A DNA stretch of 64,000 nt, taken from Porodaedalea pini (lineage: Eukaryota > Basidiomycota > Agaricomycetes > Hymenochaetales > Hymenochaetaceae). Shown piece after piece: positions 1-12,392 of this stretch. Made by a program: the position numbers and the translations under genes. A model generated the notes under the pieces. The model worked only from the letters and a program-made list of their open reading frames with translations, was not told the origin of the DNA and did not search any database. Position 1 is the stretch's first letter, and each line of letters opens with the position of its first letter. Location: positions 86,032-150,031 of the forward strand of contig NBAY01000086.1 of assembly GCA_002794775.1 (NCBI GenBank), given 5' to 3'.

Positions 1-865
1 TGTCTTTAAAGTGGCCCAGCCCACCACAGATCCAGCACGCACGTCGTCGTTGTGCCTCGTTCATCGAGACGTCCATCGGTTGACCAGCGCCTCCAAAGGT
101 GACGCCGGTCGCATCGCGTCTGTCGACGTGAGGGGCCGCTACCTGACGGCGAGCTGGGGGCGCTTGTTGTGGTAGGCGAGGAGGGGGAAGAAAGGTGCGT
201 CCTCGTTGGATAGCGCGAATCTGCTGTTCGCCGCAGTCTATTTCAATCGCCTTATTCTTCCAATCCTCGTATTTCGTTGGGACTGGCGTCGACCTTAGCA
301 CTCCACGGACCACCTCGATGTTCATCGCCCGCTTGAGGCGATCGCAGATGACGCTGTCGTCTTTCAACTCGGCGCGCTTAATTATCACGTCGAACTTCTG
401 GAAGAACTCGTCCGCGGTTAGGTCCTTCTGAACCTTATCTCGGAAATCCTTCAGCGCTTTCTCCTTGCGATTCGGGTCGTCGAACGAGGCGTCGAGTCGT
501 TCCTGGAATCTTTCCCAGCTGTCGGTGAAGGTGACGATCCCCGACGTTGTCGACTCCTCGACGTAGTTCTGCGCCCACGTTGCTGCATTACCACCCTTCA
601 GGTAGGAGAGAGCTACATAAATCTTACTCTCTGACGTAGGGTATCGACTTGGATTTGCGGATACAAAAAGGAGGACTTCACGTCTGAAGTCGAGGTAATC
701 GTCGCCACCAGTGAATTCTCGTGGCCGGGCGACATCTATGTTGGGGGTCGGGGGGTTAGCGGCCGCGACCGGTGCTGGGGCGTTGTTCGCCTGATGGGCG
801 AAGGCATTCGCAACGATGGCCGCGATCTGCGCCATTTGTTGTTGGCTGAAACCTTCTGTTGACAT
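1..865 (-). CDS. Gag polyprotein of gypsy-0, partial
   Basis: Frame opens at the ATG at 865-863 (MSTEGFSQQQ-type start) and appears to stay in phase to the left edge: the start codon and the zinc knuckle lie in the same frame 860 nt apart. It ends at the edge inside the CCHC knuckle (C-WI-C-GGLG-H-FKD). Gag packages element RNA in cytoplasmic particles. The core (TGGDDYLDFRREVLLF, then the DSWERFQERLD region) is nearly identical to the complete 359-residue Gag at 17620-18699. The C-terminal third and the frameshift to pol are missing only because the window ends. Confidence 0.88.
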   Translation of the reverse strand, partial: MSTEGFSQQQMAQIAAIVANAFAHQANNAPAPVAAANPPTPNIDVARPREFTGGDDYLDFRREVLLFVSANPSRYPTSESKIYVALSYLKGGNAATWAQNYVEESTTSGIVTFTDSWERFQERLDASFDDPNRKEKALKDFRDKVQKDLTADEFFQKFDVIIKRAELKDDSVICDRLKRAMNIEVVRGVLRSTPVPTKYEDWKNKAIEIDCGEQQIRAIQRGRTFLPPPRLPQQAPPARRQVAAPHVDRRDATGVTFGGAGQPMDVSMNEAQRRRACWICGGLGHFKD

Positions 866-1575
866 CGCGGGTTCGGGTGCGGGTGTCGAAGGTTCTGGAG
901 GAGTCGGCGGTGAGGGGTCTCTGTTGGTTTCGCGGTAAGGACCTGGGGTCGGTGGTAGGTTGACCGTAGACGTTGACGGTGCAGGTGACGACGGAGCGGC
1001 TGGGGGCCACCTTGCTCTCCTCCCTCGTTCGTCTGATGAATACCAGCTGCGCCGGATTTCACTCCACCAGATGTCGTGAGTGACGCCGCTATTATTGGTC
1101 GCGACGTAGCCTGGTCGGTCTGGATCCCAACGGGCTGAAGCAGGAAGGGCCCGTTGCTGTTCGTCGGTGAGATCTATCTTGACGTTGGCGGAGGGACAGG
1201 GATCGGTTGCGCGTTCGATCCGGGGTTACGCCAACGTTGAGCGGGTTCGTCAGCGAAGTTGATGACGAGGCGGTAGGATCCGAGTGAGATTACAAACGAG
1301 ATTGTCGTCGAAGTTTGGACTCGTCTTGTTACCCACGTCCACGTTAGGTGCGTGCTCCACCAGAGGCTAATTCGTAGAGCCAGGGTCGGGAAATGTCGGT
1401 TGATATATTTACGTAATACACGAACGTCCGAAAACGTCCGGGCAGGGTTGGGGGTTGTCGTTTAGGGGGTTTACACGTCAAGTCCGTCGAGGGGAGCACT
1501 CCTCTAGACCGAGTGAAGGCGAGTCGACAGCGACGACTTACGCTGGGGGTGAGCCTGGGTGAGGTTCTGCTTTTA

Positions 1576-1988
1576 TGTTAGGCGGGAGTCCGGGAGATGA
1601 CTCGGACTGGGCAGGCCTCGGCTGACTGTCGTCTGGGACGTGCTATACTCGAGCGTAGACTCGGGACACGCTTACTCAGGCTAGGTCGTCGCGGAGGTAA
1701 GAGGATTAATACAAGTCTAAACTAATACAAGGGGGACGAGTCTCACCTAGGTCGTCGCGGAGGTAAGAGGAAAAGCAGAACAAGGAGTTCATGCGATTCC
1801 TGAGACCTTATATAGCGACGACCGTGAGACTATATTACCTAACATTACATAACGAGTGGAAATGGAACGAATGAAGGTAGTGTGGGAATGATTGTGTAAG
1901 ATGGGTAAATATAATGAAAAGGACGAATATAATAAAGGAAATGGTAAAAGGGAAAATAAAGGAAAAGGTGAAAGTTCAGGTTCTAACA
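1576..1988 (-). repeat. 5' LTR of gypsy-0
   Basis: 413-bp LTR, TGTTAGAACC...CCGCCTAACA on the minus strand, with short inverted termini TGTTAG/CTAACA. It contains the TATATAAGG box, the GTTCTGCTTTT seed complementary to the primer site, and the internal direct repeat seen in all family LTRs. It is shorter than the 426-439 bp LTRs of the other copies because the pyrimidine-rich U3 differs. Confidence 0.9.
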
Positions 1989-3950
1989 GCTCGTGGTCGT
2001 GTTTGCCAGGGGTGCAGGCGCAGGTGCAATCTCTTCAGCATTCATTGGCTCGTTGTTGTCAATGTCCATGACTGCGCCCATCTGAACAGTACGTCTCGGG
2101 TTCTTGGGGCGTGGAGGAGGTTGGCGAGTTTTCCCTCCTTTGTCTTTGTCTTTCCCTTTCCCCTTCTCCTTCAGACACTTCAGTGCTAGCTTTGGGGCTG
2201 GAGCCAACAAAGACGAAGCGATTAGGGGAAGATTGGCAAGCTTGAGAATGGTGTTGACCATGTCAAAGTCGTCAACTTTTGGTTCGAAGCTCTGTAGGAC
2301 AGCACTGATTCATTCGGACTCATCTGGCTTGCCCATATACATATCAAGCAACCTTCCTAGTGCCTCATTACGTCGTTTGTTTGCTGCGACCCTCTGCTCG
2401 TACGGATTGACTGGATGGGATACTTTCTTTGCTTGGCTATCATCGACATCCTTCTCATGCACAACAAGAGTTAACGCATCTCCTTCATCTGCTGGTTTGA
2501 CGGCGCACGAGATTTCGCCTTCGCTGTTGGAGTCGGAGTCGGAGCCGTTGATGTCCACAAACTTCTTTGACCTGGGCTTGGCGACAGTCTTCTGCTGGCG
2601 AGTTTTCTTCGAAGGTTCGTCCGGCGAGTCACCAGACGTCTCTGGGCCAACAGAGGGAACATCGGTACGCTTGCTTACATGGGAATTGATATCGAACTCT
2701 GCCGGCGTATTCGAGACAACGACAACCTCGTCAAAGGGAGAGTCATTCTTGTTGTCGTTCCTCAAGGCGAACCTTTCACGCTCGCTGAGAGCTACAAAAT
2801 AAATAAATAAAGAGTGAAATTAATGAAGCATGGAAATGACTTACGATATGCTGCTGTGAGAAAGCGCTTGTAAGAATCAATTACATTTGCATGGAAAGAA
2901 TCGTCCGTAGCAGGCCATTCATTGTGCAACTGAAACGTCTGTCCCTTATGAAATCTGTAGGCGAATATAGCAGCTATTTAGTAGTGAAATTAAATAGAAA
3001 TTGTAAGATAACTTACGCATAGAGACAGAGTTCACCTCCTAGACGTGGCTGAGGACCTCCAACGATAATAGTCCCACTCCATCCTGTCTGCTCGTGGAAA
3101 TTGTCCAAGCAGCGCCTGAGAGTGTGAGGGATGGCCTCAATAGCTCTGCGAGAAAAGTTAGGAGACGCGTCGCGTGATGAAAGCTAGATTCTAATACTCA
3201 CGTGTCAAGCTTTGTGTGATTCTGAGTCTCTTTATCGACCTTGGGACCATCTTCTTCGCTGTCAATGACATCGTCGTCCTCCTCAGGCTTGATCGCCTCT
3301 ATCTTGCGGGCGTTGTACTCATCCACTAGCTTCTGAGAGCGCGGTTTGATTTCATCGGACTCATAATTCTTCAAGTACTCCATGGCTCGTTCACCTGCCC
3401 AGCGTACGGAAATCTTGGGCTCACGGCCGCTATCTCTCTCTGCCTTGCAATATACCTTGTACAGGCTGTCCAGCGGCTTGAACCCTGCGGCCTCAGCATC
3501 ATCGCAATGTTTCTGATATTCGGCTTCCGCTCGCAACTTGAGTCGGTTAGGGTACATGGCCATGTATGCGGTGTGCTGCTGATAATATCCCCGCTTTACG
3601 GGCGCCTTCATAAGATTAAGATAGAATGCGTTGCTCGTCGCTGCTGATCTTCCAGGGTTGGGCTTTCCGTTGTAGAACCAGTTGTGAATTTTCTGCAGTA
3701 AATTTAAGTCTTGTGAGTTCAATTGGTCAACGAAAGCAGTACTTACACTTGTGAAGTCGTCCTTTAGCTTCTCTTTCTCCTCGTCAGTCGCCTCGCTCGG
3801 TAAGGGAAAGGACTTGAACCATTCCTCAAAAATAGCACTGAAAAATGTAGGGGTGGATGAAGACTCCTGCGCGTCATGGAAGCGGTCGACTCGGCTTAAA
3901 AGCCAATCCTTCTGTGCAGGGCACGCCCATGCCAGCGGCGTACAGCCCAT
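1989..3950 (-). pseudogene. Host gene, unknown function, disrupted by gypsy-0 and an in-frame stop
   Basis: Multi-exon minus-strand gene of a type common in Agaricomycetes, with no function I can assign. From ATG 3950 it reads MGCTPLAWACPAQKDWLLSR, then a conserved block with NWFYNG, interrupted by a 54-nt GT-AG intron near 3695-3750. Further introns follow (about 3140-3200, 2960-3020, 2790-2845). A middle exon carries TGWSGTIIVGGPQPRLGG. The C-terminal part is acidic and low complexity (SDSDSNSEGE, then a Lys/Asp-rich stretch), suggesting a nuclear or disordered tail. Two lesions are visible: a TGA at 2312-2310 with the same frame open on both sides (E-stop-I-S-A-V; CGA to TGA would explain it), and the gypsy-0 LTR at 1988, whose first bases TGTTAG supply a Cys codon and a stop. 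The real C-terminus is beyond the window. The exact start is uncertain because a 5' exon upstream of 3950 is possible. Confidence 0.7.
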
Positions 3951-5165
3951 TTGTGTAGGTATGCAGGAGTCTCACTATGAGCGAGAGGAATAATAAGGAA
4001 AGAACGCAGATACGGCAAAGGCGAGTGTCTCCATTCAGTTTATTGGGCCAAAGGTAATATAATAAAAAGCTTAGATCAGAAAATAAATTATAGAAAAGAT
4101 GAGTGAGGGCTCCAATGTCAGTAGCCGATATCCCTGCCAGATCACTGAGAACACGCATACACCCGACCCCATCGTGACCTAAACAACACAGTAGCAAGTC
4201 TAGGGGAAGACGGCGTCTTCCCTCTACTAGAATTTCTCACTTCGAATAAGTACGGCTTCATTGCTGCAAGAGTCTCTTGAATTCTAAGTGCATCACTCAG
4301 TTAAAAATCCACCTTCTGGACATATGAGTACTGCATCTCAACAATCTGTCTGGCAAGGAGACCATCTGGTGTATTTCTAGAAATCGACTATCTGGAGCCT
4401 GCTTAGGATTCTGACAGAACCGAAGTATGACCTGTGTTGTCCCAATATCTGATACAACCCTGACAAACTGAGCACAGCCCAATCCCGGTCCGATAGGGAT
4501 ACAAAGCGCCTTGTTTCACCCTACTTCCTGAGGGAAATAATGTACTGGATTTGACGTCGAGGAATGCTGGATGGACAGCAGAACTCGTAAGTCTTCATTA
4601 GATTAATTAATTAATAAGCTCACTATGCGGGTCCCATTGACTGTGCCTTTGTCCGAGGCAAGCAAGAGGGATACTTCTCCATCATTCCACAAACTAACAA
4701 TCCGAAGAACTGGGGAGCAGATCACATTTAAGGGTGCTGTTAAGTTGCAGCCGGTGGGTCAGGAGTCACTCAGATTTTCAGGACGGTGAGCTCATTTCAT
4801 GCTTAACTGTATTTTTCGGTTGTGAGGGCTCGTCGGCTGGATGAAAAAAATGAAGAGGGTCAGGGCTACAATGATGGACATCCTCTCATAAAAGCTTAGG
4901 AACAGGTTTGGAGATTGAAAGCTCCAAGCCTCGTTAATTTTTTTCTTGGGTGCCTGACGTTTAGAACTTTTGGAGCTGTTTCTAGACTCTTACGGGAAGC
5001 CAGTCAATTAGCCTGTGAAAAGTGAGCTGAATATTGTATCTTTTGTGCATGCTTTTCGCGATGTGTCCAGGTCATCGGTAGGTTTCCATCGTTATCCCTT
5101 GTCCCTCATTTGTCTGGGTGTGTACTGCATGTACCAACCACTCTCTGCATACGCCCTATTTTTTG
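3951..5165. other. Intergenic, no recognised gene
   Basis: Only short overlapping frames without family resemblance. Stretches such as 4630-4800 have splice-like signals but no frame I can chain into a protein. Confidence 0.5.
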
Positions 5166-6053
5166 TAAGGTAGACGAAAGTTAAACTCGACAAGCTGTGA
5201 CGCGTGTGGCGCTAACCTCACTTGCCTAATCTGGCTTCACACAACATCGACAAAACTGCCTCGTCAACTGGACACAAGATCAAAATTGAGCCTCACAGAG
5301 TTGTTGGGGTTGCATTTACCTACAAACCTGTGTTTTTAAAATTTAGAAATAATAACTTTTGATGATTTTATAAGAAGAAAAAAGTTTTTTTGTTGCAAAT
5401 GCGTCAGATTTTACTTTGCAACAATCTGATGAAATTTTGAAATTTTGACCACGGAAGTTTGGCCGCTCTCGGCTAATTCTCTATGACAAATAACTTCCTT
5501 TTATAGTAGTTTTAGACAATTACTAATTGTGCATATCCTCAGCATTTTCTCCCCTTCAACACTGCCTTGCCACAAAAAAGCACTATGCCACACCATTCAA
5601 ACAAGGATTACAAGGATAGACCTAATAATGAAAAGGAGATGGAGCAGAACATAAAAATTTGCCTTGACCAAATCCCTTTGGAACTATTCAAACAGTGTGT
5701 TTTTATTTATTTACCAATTACCAGTTCAAGACATTGATATTTATTTAGCTTTGCTAACCGCTCAGAGCGGTTCATGGATTGTTACCGTCATGGATTGAAT
5801 GGGAAACAGGCACAGTGGGCAAACAAAAAATACCATGGCCACAGAACACTACCAGATAGATTTATGACAGGGATGGAGGTTCATGGAATATAACAAATGT
5901 ATTTCTCATTCTACAACAGCTAACAAAACTTTTCAAAATTTTGACCTCACGATTTTGGCCGCTAGGGTCCTTCCTAATGGGGTAAGCAAGGGGTTCAGGG
6001 TCCGTGACAGTGATGTGACATCAGCTTGTCGAGTTTAACTTTCGTCTACCTTA
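5166..6053. mobile_element. Non-autonomous TIR DNA transposon, 888 bp
   Basis: Perfect 32-bp terminal inverted repeats: 5166-5197 begins TAAGGTAGACGAAAG and ends ACTCGACAAGCTG, and 6022-6053 is its exact reverse complement. The outermost TA on both sides could be a TA target duplication (Tc1/mariner-like) or part of the repeat. Subterminal blocks with GACC...TTTGGCCGCT occur near 5450-5475 and 5940-5970. No open frame of useful length, so it must depend on a transposase elsewhere. It sits 42 bp upstream of the ATG at 6096 and may include or displace that gene's promoter. Confidence 0.85.
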
Positions 6054-6114
6054 TTGAGAAAAGCTTCACTAAAATATTGAAGTCTCAACACAGACATGGA
6101 TCAAAGCACCGACA

Positions 6115-6542
6115 TGTTAGGACTTGAACACTTCCGTCTTTTCTTTTTAATTCCTTTTACCATTTCTCCCCTTTTAAAACCGCTCCTTTTCATTATATTT
6201 AATCAGCTGTCCAATCATTTCCCACACTCCTTTCACGCAACCTTCATTCGTTCCATTCCGACCCTTTATGTAATATTAGATAATATAGTCTCACGGTCGT
6301 TGCTATATAAGGTCTCAGGAATCGCATGAACTCCTTGTTCTGCTTTTCCTCTTACCTCCGCGACGACCTAGGTGAGACTCATCCCGCTTGTATTAGTTTA
6401 GACTTGTATTAATCCTCTTACCTCTGCGACGACCTAGTCTGAGTATAGCGTGTCCCGAGCCCCACTCGAGTATAGCACGTCCCAGACGACAGTTAGCCAA
6501 GGCCTGCCCAGTCCGAGTCGTCTCCCGGACTCCCGCCTAACA
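6115..6542 (+). repeat. 5' LTR of gypsy-I
   Basis: TGTTAGGACT...CCGCCTAACA, 428 bp, with TATATAAGG near 6304 and the GTTCTGCTTTT seed near 6338. Contains two copies of CCTCTTACCTC(C/T)GCGACGAC. Confidence 0.95.
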
Positions 6543-7264
6543 TAAAAGCAGAACCCCACCCAGGCTCATCCACAGCGTACGTCGTTGCTGTCGACTCGCC
6601 TTCACTCGGTCTAGAGGAGCACTCCCCTCGAAGGACTTGACGTGTAAACCCCCTGAACGACAAACCCTCAACCCTGCCCGGACGTTTTCGGACGTTTGCG
6701 TATTACGTAAACCTACACCCGACCTTTTCCGACCCTGGCTCTCTGCCTCTCCCTTTGGTGGAGGAACCATCTGACCTGGACGTGGGCAACACAACGAGTA
6801 CAGTCATCGATGTCGTTGTCGATTGTCATCTCCCTTGCCCACTTCCGCATCATCGTCAACCTCGCTGACGAACCCTCTCACTGTTGGCGTAACCCCGATA
6901 CCAACGTACACCCGATCCCTGTTCCTCCTCCATCGTCAACATAGATCTCGACGAGGAACAACGTCGTGCTCTCCCGCCTCGTTCTTGGTACAACGAGGAA
7001 CGCCGCTCCTGGTTCACTGTCACTCAAACAGGTGTTGAGTACATTATCTGGTGGCATCCGGAGAAAGGACTCTGGTATTCGACGCTTGAAGGAGGAAGAA
7101 GATTAAAGTGGGCTCCTGCGTCGATAGATCAGACAACCCCGATTTCGCCGTCACTTTTGACGTCAACCATTCTCCCACCGATCCCAGGGCCGTATAGAGA
7201 AGCGCGACGAGACTCATCACCACCGACCCCCCCTGAGCAACAAACGGACATGCCTAGAACAACA

Positions 7265-8284
7265 ATGTCGGCGGGAGGCTTCAGCGTACAACAGTTGGAG
7301 CAAATCGCGGCGATCGTAGCGGGCGCCTTCGCTCATCAAGCCACAAACACCCCGGCGGGCCCCGGTACCGCTGCTGTACCGAACATCGACGTCGCCCGAC
7401 CACGTGAATTCACTGGTGGCGACGATTACCTCGACTTCAGACGTGAAGTCCTTCTTTTCGTATCCGCAAATCCAAGTCGATACCCTACATCAGAGAGTAA
7501 GATCTATGTAGCTCTCTCCTACCTGAAGGGTGGTAATGCGGCAACGTGGGCGCAGAACTATGTCGAGGAGTCGACAACGTCGGGAATCGTCACCTTCACT
7601 GACAGCTGGGAGCGATTCCAGGAACGACTCGACGCCTTGTTTGACGACCCGAACCGTAAAGAGAAAGCGCTGAAGGATTTCCGAGACAAGGTTCAGAAGG
7701 ACCTAACCGCAGATGAGTTCTTCCAGAAGTTCGACGTAATCATTAAGCGCGCCGAGCTGAAAGACGAAAGCGTCATCTGCGATCGCCTCAAGCGGGCAAT
7801 GAACATCGAGGTGGTCCGCGGAGTGCTAAGGTCGACGCCAGTCCCAACAAAATACGAGGATTGGAAGAACAAGGCGATCGAAATAGACCGCGGCGAACAG
7901 CAGATTCGCGCTATCCAACGAGGACGCGCCTTCCTTCCCCCTCCTCGCTTACCACAACAAGCGCCCCCAGCTCGCCGTCAGGTAGTGGCCCCTCACGTCG
8001 ACAGACGCGACGCGACCGGTGTCACCTTCGGAGGTGCTGGTCAGCCGATGGATGTCTCAATGAACGAGGCGCAACGACGACGCGCGTGCTGGATCTGCGG
8101 TGGGCTGGGCCACTTTAAGGACAAGTGCCCACAGGTGAAACCGATCATCCAGCGTATGCTGGAACTGATGGCACCAGGCGAACGTCGCGTCCTCGCCGAC
8201 GAGCTCGGCGCAATGAAGGAATTGGCCTTCGAGGAAGTCGTAGACACTTGGAGGTCGACTGTGGAGGACTATGTGGAGGAATGA
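7265..8284 (+). pseudogene. Gag of gypsy-I, shortened by an early stop
   Basis: ATG 7265 (MSAGGFSVQQ) aligns with the Gag start of gypsy-II; ATG 7250 in the same frame is an alternative. The frame holds the Gag core and the knuckle CWICGGLGHFKDKC (C-x2-C-x4-H-x4-C), but a TGA at 8282-8284 ends it about 18 codons before the normal stop, upstream of the frameshift site. The frame is open upstream of the ATG and protein-like back to about 6945, as in all copies. Confidence 0.85.
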
Positions 8285-8469
8285 GGCGATGACGAAGAGG
8301 TCGTCGACTCGCAGGATTTTGTGAGTGGTCAGGTGTAGCCATCGGGGCGACTGACCGAGAAGAACAAGGGACTTCAAATCCAGACTCATTCAATTATAAC
8401 CAACCGTCTGTACAATACGTAGATGCAAACGACGTCGATGGTTTTCCCGAGTATGAAGTCCCCACCGGT

Positions 8470-11400
8470 GTGAAAGGAAGTGAAGAGTACGAGCAGCTGT
8501 TCATGAGAGGAACTGGCGGACGCCAGCTGGACCTTCTCCTGAACGTCGGACACAGCGTGGAAGGTGAAGTGAGGGAGGTGGACGCACACGCGCTCGTAGA
8601 TTCGGGATGTACGGGATCGTGCATTGACGTAAGGTTCGTCGAACGGTACGGGCTGGAGACGAAGCGTTACATCCGACCCCTTGCAGTGCTCAATGCCGAC
8701 GGCATGCACAACGAGGCTGGGTTGATCGAAGAGTACGTCGACGTCGAGCTCATGATTGGCCACCACAAGGAAAGGATTGTCCTTGCGGTAACGTCCCTAG
8801 CGTTGTCGAACATATTCCTGGGGTATGATTGGCTTCGACGTCATAACCCTGAGGTTGACTGGAAAATGGGTCTGATCGAATTCACTCGCTGCCCAGAGGA
8901 ATGTGCGATCGAGAGGGAGCCAGTGGAGGATCTGGGCAAGGTGAAGAAGGTGGTGGAACAGATGAGGAGGGTGAGTGAGATGCGAATGGACAAGGCGTCC
9001 TGGCCCGCATACCTCAACGACTACGCCGACGTTTTCAGCGAAAAGGGCTTTGAGAAGCTGCCGGAACACCGACCCTGGGACCATGTCATCGACTTGAAGC
9101 CCGACTTCAAACCGAGCGACTGTAAGATCTACCCGCTCACGCCAACCGAGCAGCAGTCGCTCAAAGACTTCCTTGATGAGAATCTGAAGTCTGGTCGCAT
9201 TCGACGGTCTATATCGCCCATGGCGTCGCCCTTCTTCTTCATTAAGAAGGCCGACAAATTGCTATGCCCAATCCAGGATTACTGTAAGCTCAATGACGGT
9301 ACGATCAAGAACAAGTATCCCCTCCCTCTCATCGACGAACTCGTCGACAAGGTCAAGAAAGCAAAGTACATCACTAAGCTTGACCTTCGCTGGGGATACT
9401 ACAATATCCGGATCCGCGAGGATGACGAGTGGAAGGCAGCCTTCCGCACGAACATGGGCCTTTTCGAACCAACGGTGATGTTCTTCGGTCTCTGCAACGC
9501 GCCGGCGACGTTCCAGGTGTTCGTCAATCACATCTTCAAGGACCTGATCTATGCAAACTTGATCATTGTGTACCTCGACGATATCCTGATCCTCTCGGAA
9601 ACTATGGAGGAGCATATTGACACGTCGAGACGCGTACTCCAGATCCTCCGAGAAAACGGCCTATACCTGAAGCCGGAGAAGTGCGAGTTCGATGCTAAGG
9701 TTGTCAAATACCTCGGGCACATCATCGGCAACGGCGAGATCAAGGCCGACCCAGCAAAGACGGAGGCGATCGCAAACTGGCCCGTTCCGCGAAACGTCAA
9801 GCAGTTGCAGCAGTTTCTCAGCATGGGGAATTGGCTAAGGCGGTTCATAAAGGACTACAGCAAGGTGGTCTGACCGTTGACGTCGTTAACGGGCAAGAAG
9901 GACTGGGTATGGGAGACCGAACAGCAGAAAGTGTTTGAGGAGCTGAGACGACGTCTCTGCTCACCTCCAGTCCTAGCCATCGCCAACAACGAGGGCCCTT
10001 TCCACGTAGAAGCGGACTCGTCAAACTTTGCGCTCGGTGGTGTGTTGTTGCAGAAGCAGGAAGGGAAGTGGAGGGTGATCGCCTACCGGTCAGAAGCGCT
10101 CCAGCCGGCAGAATGAAACTACGAGATCTACGACAAGGAGATGCTCGCAATCGTTTCGGCACTCAAGGAGTGGCGACAATACCTCCTCGGCGCTCGCCAC
10201 AAGATTGAAATCTGGTCCGATCACGCCAACCTCACCTACTTCAAGTCGGCACAGAAGCTGAGCTATCGTCAAGCTCGCTGGCGGACCAAACTCGAAGAAT
10301 TCGACTTCCACCTCGAACACAAGTCAGGGAAGACAATGGGCAAGGCAGACATAATGTCACATCCACCAGGCTACGATCAGGGCAAGGATGACAACGACGG
10401 TGTCGTTTTCATCAAAGAGAAGTGGCTGAACCGTGGGGTGGTCAGAACGTCGCGTGATGAAGTGTTGGACAGAGTGGGTGAAGCGCAGAGGGCGCAGGAC
10501 GAGTCGGAGAGGCCGACGGGCATGACAGAGGTTGACGGATTGTGGCGGATGAAGGGCAAGGTGTACGTGCCGTCAATCTTGAAGGAGGCCGTGTTGCGGG
10601 AATGTCACGACTCGGTACTAGCTGGTCATCCGGGAGCGTCAAAAACAGTAGAGCTTGTCCGTCGCAATTTCTGGTGGGCGTCAATGTTCTCCGACGTCCG
10701 AACTTACGTCCGAGGATGCGACCGTTGTCAACGGACGAAAGCCTTAAGAACATCAAGGTCAAGGCCGCTTCATCCAAACGCAGTCCCTGAAGGTCCCTGG
10801 GAAATCGTCACGGTCGACCTAATCGGAGAGCTCCCGGACTCTAAGGGGCACAACGCGATCTGCGTCTTTGTGGACAGGTTCTCGAAGCAGATGCATGCGA
10901 TCCCGACGATGATGAAATTGTCAGCGGAAGGAATGGCTCAGTTATACCGCGACCACGTCTTCCGTCTCCATGGTTTACCGAAGAAGATCATCCACGACCG
11001 AGGCACGCAGTTCGATGCATCGATGATGAAGGAGCTGTACAAACTCCTACACATTGAAGGCAACCCGTCAACAGCATACCACCCGCAAACGGACGGTCAG
11101 ACGGAACACATCAACCAAGAGCTTGAACAGTACCTCCGGCTCTTCGTCGATCATCGACAATCGGACTGGAAGGACTGGCTCCCCCTCGCAGAGTTCGCCT
11201 ACAACAACCGCGAACATTCAGCGACAAAGATGTCACCCTTCTATGCAAACACCGGACGTCACCCTATGAGCTTCGACACCGTATGAACTTCCTCTACCAA
11301 CATGTCGGCGGAAGAATTCGCGAAGCACATCAAGGAGACTCATCGCGTGGCGAAGGACAATCTGGTCAAGGCGGCTGAGGACATGAAACGCTATCATGAC

Positions 11401-11952
11401 CGGACGGCAGGAGCGTCAGTGGAGTATAAGGCAGGAGACAAGGTTTTCCTCGATGGGCGGAACATCAGTACAGACTCGCCCACGAAGAAACTTGCCGACA
11501 AATGGTATGGTCCCTTTGACATCGTTGACAAGATTGGAGCGAGCGTGTACAAGCTCAAACTCCCAAAGCGATGGAAGAAGGTCCACCCTGTCTTCAACGA
11601 GGCACTACTCAAACCTGCCGTTGAACCGACCTTTGAAAGCCAGAAACAGCCACCACCACCTCCACCGGAAATCGTCGATGACGAGGAAGAATACGAGGTC
11701 GAGAAGGTCATTGACTCACGTCTGCACTGAGGTAAACTACAGTACCTCGTCAAGTGGGTCGGGTACAACGAACTGACCTGGCAACCAGAGAAGGACTTTG
11801 GCGAGAACGCAAAGGAGGCGATCGCTGAGTTTTATCTCAAACACCCCGGTGCTCCTCGCAAACTCGACTTCCCTCGCTCACGACTCCGCCCGCTCTTCGT
11901 CAACACCGAGCCAGACGACCACGATCATGGCTGGTCGGGACGCCCAGCCTTG
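8470..11952 (+). pseudogene. Pol of gypsy-I (PR-RT-RH-IN-chromodomain), several stops
   Basis: Same domain order as the intact Pol at 18735-22325: protease DSGCTGSC, RT with YLDD near 9580, RNase H, zinc-finger and DDE integrase, chromodomain. Four stops break it: TGA at 9871-9873 (RT/RNase H junction), 10114-10116, 11284-11286 and 11728-11730 (in the chromodomain). The last three correspond to CGA Arg codons in gypsy-II. The segment replacing LLSRKAG near 10350 is also altered. Not functional. Confidence 0.93.
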
Positions 11953-11964
11953 AAGGGGGGGTAA

Positions 11965-12392
11965 TGTTAGGACTTGAACACTTCCGTCTTTTCTTTTTAA
12001 TTCCTTTTACCATTTCTCCCCTTTTAAAACCGCTCCTTTTCATTATATTTAATCAGCTGTCCAATCATTTCCCACACTCCTTTCACGCGACCTTCATTCA
12101 TTCCATTCCGACCCTTTATGTAATATTAGATAATATAGTCTCACAGTCATCGCTATATAAGGTCTCAGGAATCGCATGAACTCCTTGTTCTGCTTTTCCT
12201 CTTACCTCCACGACGACCTAGGTGAGACTCATCCTGCTTGTATTAGTTTAGACTTGTATTAATCCTCTTACCTCTGCGACGACCTAGTCTGAGTATAGCG
12301 TGTCCCGAGCCCCACTCGAGTATAGCACGTCCCAGACGACAGTTAGCCGAGGCCTGCCCAGTCCGGGTCGTCTCCCGGACTCCCGCCTAACA
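11965..12392 (+). repeat. 3' LTR of gypsy-I
   Basis: 428 bp, same ends as the 5' LTR. By eye it has more CG-to-CA/TG changes than its partner (for example TTCATT for TTCGTT, CTCCACGAC for CTCCGCGAC). Confidence 0.95.

Larger units (their letters stand above)
1..1988 (-). mobile_element. Gypsy-0: 5' part of a Ty3/gypsy chromovirus, runs off the left edge
   Basis: Minus-strand LTR retrotransposon of the same family as the copies at 6115, 16477 and 47149. Reading leftward it has the 5' LTR (1988-1576), the self-priming site AAAAGCAGAAC next to the LTR, a leader with the family's small upstream frame (about 1400-1210), then gag. Pol lies outside the window. The LTR starts exactly where the coding frame of the host gene at 1989-3950 breaks off, so the element is inserted in that gene in the same orientation. 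The expected 5-bp duplication on the right would be GCTCG (1989-1993); its partner is outside the window. Confidence 0.93.
6115..12392 (+). mobile_element. Gypsy-I: decayed full-length Ty3/gypsy chromovirus
   Basis: LTRs 6115-6542 and 11965-12392 (428 bp each) and a 5-bp target duplication CGACA (6110-6114 and 12393-12397). The primer site is at 6544-6554 and the polypurine tract GAAGGGGGGG lies just before the 3' LTR. LTRs differ at roughly nine positions by eye, most of them CG versus CA or TG. Gag and pol are recognisable end to end but broken by several TGA codons, so the copy should be incapable of autonomous movement. Confidence 0.96.

Noticed and set aside
1914..2802. Plus-strand open frames opposite the host gene
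   Set aside because: They are the antisense of the acidic, low-complexity minus-strand exons, with no start context or family resemblance.
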